From assembly GCF_019578655.1 (NCBI RefSeq), contig NC_063257.1:25995939-26059938 (forward strand): 64,000 bases of DNA. Reading direction: 5' to 3'. The notes beneath the pieces are model-generated. The model was not told the origin of the DNA, made no database searches, and saw only the letters and a list, made by a program, of their open reading frames with translations. Both the position numbers and the translations under genes were made by a program. Source of the DNA: Ricinus communis (lineage: Eukaryota; Streptophyta; Magnoliopsida; Malpighiales; Euphorbiaceae). This document shows positions 61,201 to 64,000 of the stretch, piece by piece (position 1 is the stretch's first letter; each line of letters begins with the position of its first letter).

Positions 61201-64000
61201 ATTGACAAATAAACCCTTCTTATGGGGTTGTTTTCTAATTTTGAAAGATATAGCACTCTTACGGGGTTGCTTTCTAATATTGACAAATATACCCCTCTTA
61301 CGTTGTTTCTATCTCATATTGACAAATATACCCCTCTTACGGGATGGTTTTCACATATTGATAAATATACCCCTCTTGAGGGATTGTTTTCAAATATTGA
61401 CAAATATACCCCTCTTACGGGGTTGTTTTCTAATATTGACAAATATGACACTCTTACGGGGTTGTTTTCTCATGTCGACAAATAAACCCTTCTTACGGGG
61501 TTGTTTTCTCATATTGACAAATTTTGTCGTCTTACGAAGTTGTTTTCTCATATTAAAGAATATACCACTTTTTTTTGGATATTTTCTCATTTTGAAAGAT
61601 ATACCCCTCTTATGGGGTTGTTTACTAATATTGATAAATATACTCCTCTTACGGGGTGTTTTTTCTCACATTGACAAATATACCCCTTTTATGGGGTTTT
61701 TTTCTCATATTGATAAATATACCCCTCTTACGGGGTTGTTTTCTAATACTCACAAATATGACCCTCTTATGGGGTTGTTATCTAATATTGACAAATATAC
61801 CCCTCTTACGGGGTTGTCTTCTAATATTGACAAATATACACCTCGTATAGGGTTGTTCTGTAATATTAACAAATATACCCCTATTACAGGGTTGTTTTCT
61901 CATATTTACAAATATACCATTTTTACGAGGTTGTTTTCTCATATTGACAAATATACCCCTTTTACGGGGTTGTTTTCCCGTATTGACTAATATACCCCTC
62001 TTACAGGGTTGTTCTCTAATATTGATAAATCTTCCCCTCTTACGGGGTTGTTTTCTCATATTAACAAATATACCACTTTTTTTGGGGTTGTTTTCTAATA
62101 TTGATAAATGTACCCCTCTTACAGGATTATTTTCTCATATTGATGAATATACCCTTTACGGGGTTGTTCTCTAATACTGACAAATATACCCCTCTTTCTA
62201 GGTTGTTTTCTAATATTGACAAACATACCCCCCTTACAGGGATGTTTTCTAATATTGATAAATATACCCCTCTTACGTGGTTATTTGCTAATATTGACAA
62301 ATATACCCCTCTTACAGGGTTGTTTTCTAATATGGGCAATTTATCCCTCTTACGAGGTTGTTTTGACATATTTATAAACATACCCATTTTGCGGGGTTGT
62401 TTTCTCATATTAACAAATATATCACTTTTTTGGGGTTGTTTTCTCATTTTGAATTATATACCCCCCTTGCGGGGTTGTTTTCGAATAGTGACAAATATAC
62501 TCCTTCTACGTGGTTGTTTTCTCATGTCGACAAATATACCCTTCTTACGGTGTTGTTTTCTAATATTCACAAATGTACCCCTCTAACGGGGTTGTTTTCT
62601 AATATTGAAAAATTTACCCCTCTTACGGGGATGTTTTCTAATATTGATAAATATACCCCTCTTACGTGGTTATTTTTTAATATTGACAAATATAACCCTC
62701 TTTCGCGGTTGTTTTCTAATATTGATAAATATACCCCTCCTACGGTGTTGTTTCTAATATTAACAAATGTACCCCTCTAACAGGGTTGTTTTCTAATATT
62801 GCTAAATGTACCCCTCTCACGGGATTGTCTTCTCATATTGACAAATATACCCGTCTTTCGGGGTTGTTTTCTAATATTGATAAATATACCCCTCTTACGG
62901 GGTTGTTTTCTAATATTGACAAATATACCCCTCTTACGGGGTTGTTTTCTAATATTGACAAATTTATCCCTCTTATGGGGTTGTTTTAACATATTTATAA
63001 ATATACCCGTTTTACGGGGTTGTTTTCTCATATTGACAAATATACCACTTTTTTGGGGTTGTTTTCTCATTTTGAAAGTTATACCCCTCTTACGGGGTTC
63101 TTTTTTAATAGTGACAAAAATACCACTTTTTTGGGGTTGTGTTCTCATGTTGACAAATATACCACTATTTTGTGGTTGTTTTCTCATGTTGAAAGATATG
63201 CCCCTCTTACGGGGCTGTTTTCTAATATTGACAAATGTACCCCTCTTACGGGGTTGTTTTCTAATATTCACAAATATACCCCTCTTACGGGGTTGTTTTT
63301 TAATATTGACAAATGTACCCCTCTTACGGGTTGTTTTCTAATATTGATAAATATACCATTTTACGGGGTTGTTTTCTCATATTAATAAATATACCACTTT
63401 TTTGGGGTCGTTTTCTCATGTTGAAAGATATAACCCTCATACGGTGTAATTTTCTAATATTGACAAATATACCCTCTTAGAGGGTGATTTTCTAATATTG
63501 ACAAATATACCCCTCTTACGTGGTTGTGTTCTCATATTGAGAAATATACCACTTTTTTTGGGTTGTTTTCTCATGTTGAAAGATATACCCCTCTTACGGG
63601 ATTGTTTTCTAATATTGACAAATCTACCTCTCTTACGGGGTTGTTTTCTCATATTGACAAATATACCCCTCTTACGGGGTTGTTTTCACATTTTAACAAA
63701 TATACAACTTCTTTGGGGTTGTTTTCTCATGTTGAAAATGTACCCCTCTTACGGAGTTGTTTTCTCATATTGACAAATATACCTCTCTTACGAGGTTGTT
63801 TTCTCATATTGACAAATGTACCACTTTTTTGGGGTTGCTTTCTCATGTTGAAAGATATACCCCTCTTACGGGGTTGTTTTCTAATATTGATAAATATACC
63901 CCTCTTACGAGGTTATTTTCTCATATTGACAAATATAGCCTCTTACGGGATTGTTTTCTCATATTGAAAAATATACTACTTTTTTGGGGTTGATTTCTCA
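52259..64000 (+). repeat. 39-bp satellite array, block 8 (more homogeneous, continues past the window)
   Basis: About 300 units. From about 52730 the TTGACAAATATACCCC form dominates and units are closer to each other than in blocks 1-7. Two further unit types recur: CATTTTGAAAGATATACC and one with CACTTTTTTGGGGTTG. Higher-order structure is visible: the joint of these two types returns at 57292, 59041, 60551 and 61094, and another marker (GGATGTTTTCTCATTTTGAA or near) at 56569, 58279 and 59868. The long open frames (for example 60020-61990, 54409-55476) are periodic, with 13-residue repeats such as LFSNIDKYTPLTG and CFLILTNIPLLRG, and are not genes. Confidence 0.97.
55599..55793 (+). repeat. 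78-bp two-unit repeat, two and a half near-identical copies
   Basis: The pair of units with TGATAAATATACTCCTCTTA followed by TTAACTAATGTAGCCCTCAT occurs at 55599-55676 and 55677-55754 with almost no change, and its first half recurs at 55755-55793. A dimer has been copied recently within the 39-bp array. Confidence 0.9.

Noticed and set aside
60020..61990. 656-codon open frame, and similar long frames at 54409-55476, 56294-57124 and 20565-21347
   Set aside because: They are made wholly of 39-bp satellite units read in one of four to five open frames. The peptide is a 13-residue repeat that changes type wherever a one-base indel shifts the frame, and antisense frames are just as long. No start context or other sign of a gene was seen.
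15980..64000. CRISPR-like array of short repeats
   Set aside because: There are no unique spacers; the whole 39-bp unit is repetitive. The surroundings are plant retrotransposons and no cas genes are present.
15980..64000. Centromere or CENP-B-box satellite
   Set aside because: No CENP-B-box-like motif was seen in the unit, and period and context alone cannot show centromere function. Left as an open possibility, not a call.
15980..64000. Telomeric repeat
   Set aside because: No TTTAGGG or related tandem repeat was found; the 39-bp unit is unrelated.

Overview
The window looks like nuclear heterochromatin from a flowering plant. The evidence is Athila-like Ty3/gypsy retrotransposon remnants with primer-binding sites complementary to plant tRNA-Asp, short LTRs carrying a 5S-rRNA-derived stretch (the hallmark of the plant Cassandra TRIM family), one organellar group II intron scrap, and about 42 kb of a 39-bp tandem satellite. 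No intact host gene, tRNA gene, functional rRNA gene or CRISPR array was found. Species cannot be determined from the sequence alone.

Region 1 (1-15978) is a mosaic of decayed, nested and inverted retrotransposon pieces. Bases 1-3490 read forward: integrase (five in-frame stops, plus a 1,147-bp insertion with TG...CA ends and a 5-bp target duplication), a GC-palindrome-rich spacer, an internal TATA box, a leader with a splice donor, and the start of a 3' ORF encoding a 'putative plant transposon protein'. From about 3490 everything reads on the minus strand. In minus-strand order (high to low coordinates) come an integrase C-terminus, spacer, TATA box, leader and intron, the 3' ORF, a noncoding 3' region and a partial LTR. 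That LTR runs directly into gag, protease and the protease-RT linker of an adjoining copy, which ends head-to-head against the forward copy. A second, non-autonomous element (9356-14733) sits inside the intron. It has a complete 5' LTR, a tRNA-Asp PBS, a gag/linker ORF with PR, RT, RNase H and IN deleted, and a truncated 3' LTR.

Region 2 (15980-64000) is the satellite, always in the same orientation. It has a 39-bp unit with landmark blocks TTTTCTCATATT, CAAATATACCCCT and TTACGGGGTTG. Seven pieces interrupt it: organellar intron DNA (19491-19700), an LTR-PBS-gag fragment (27694-29893), two solo LTRs (35850-37276, 45625-47092), a Cassandra-like fragment (41495-41638) and two Cassandra-like solo LTRs (49374-49752, 51881-52258). 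Several have recognisable target-site duplications made of satellite sequence. The array is heterogeneous: older and more diverged on the left, with a roughly six-unit (about 234 bp) higher-order pattern in the middle and longer higher-order units of about 1.5-1.75 kb on the right. It runs off the right edge.

Because 39 is divisible by 3 and the unit lacks stop codons in four to five frames, the satellite creates hundreds of spurious ORFs with a 13-residue period (up to 656 codons). These are not annotated as genes. The coding remnants do not form a working system. Their interest is structural: an internal promoter and intron for a 3' ORF, a non-autonomous derivative nested in that intron, methylation-type decay, and a satellite that has received several independent insertions.
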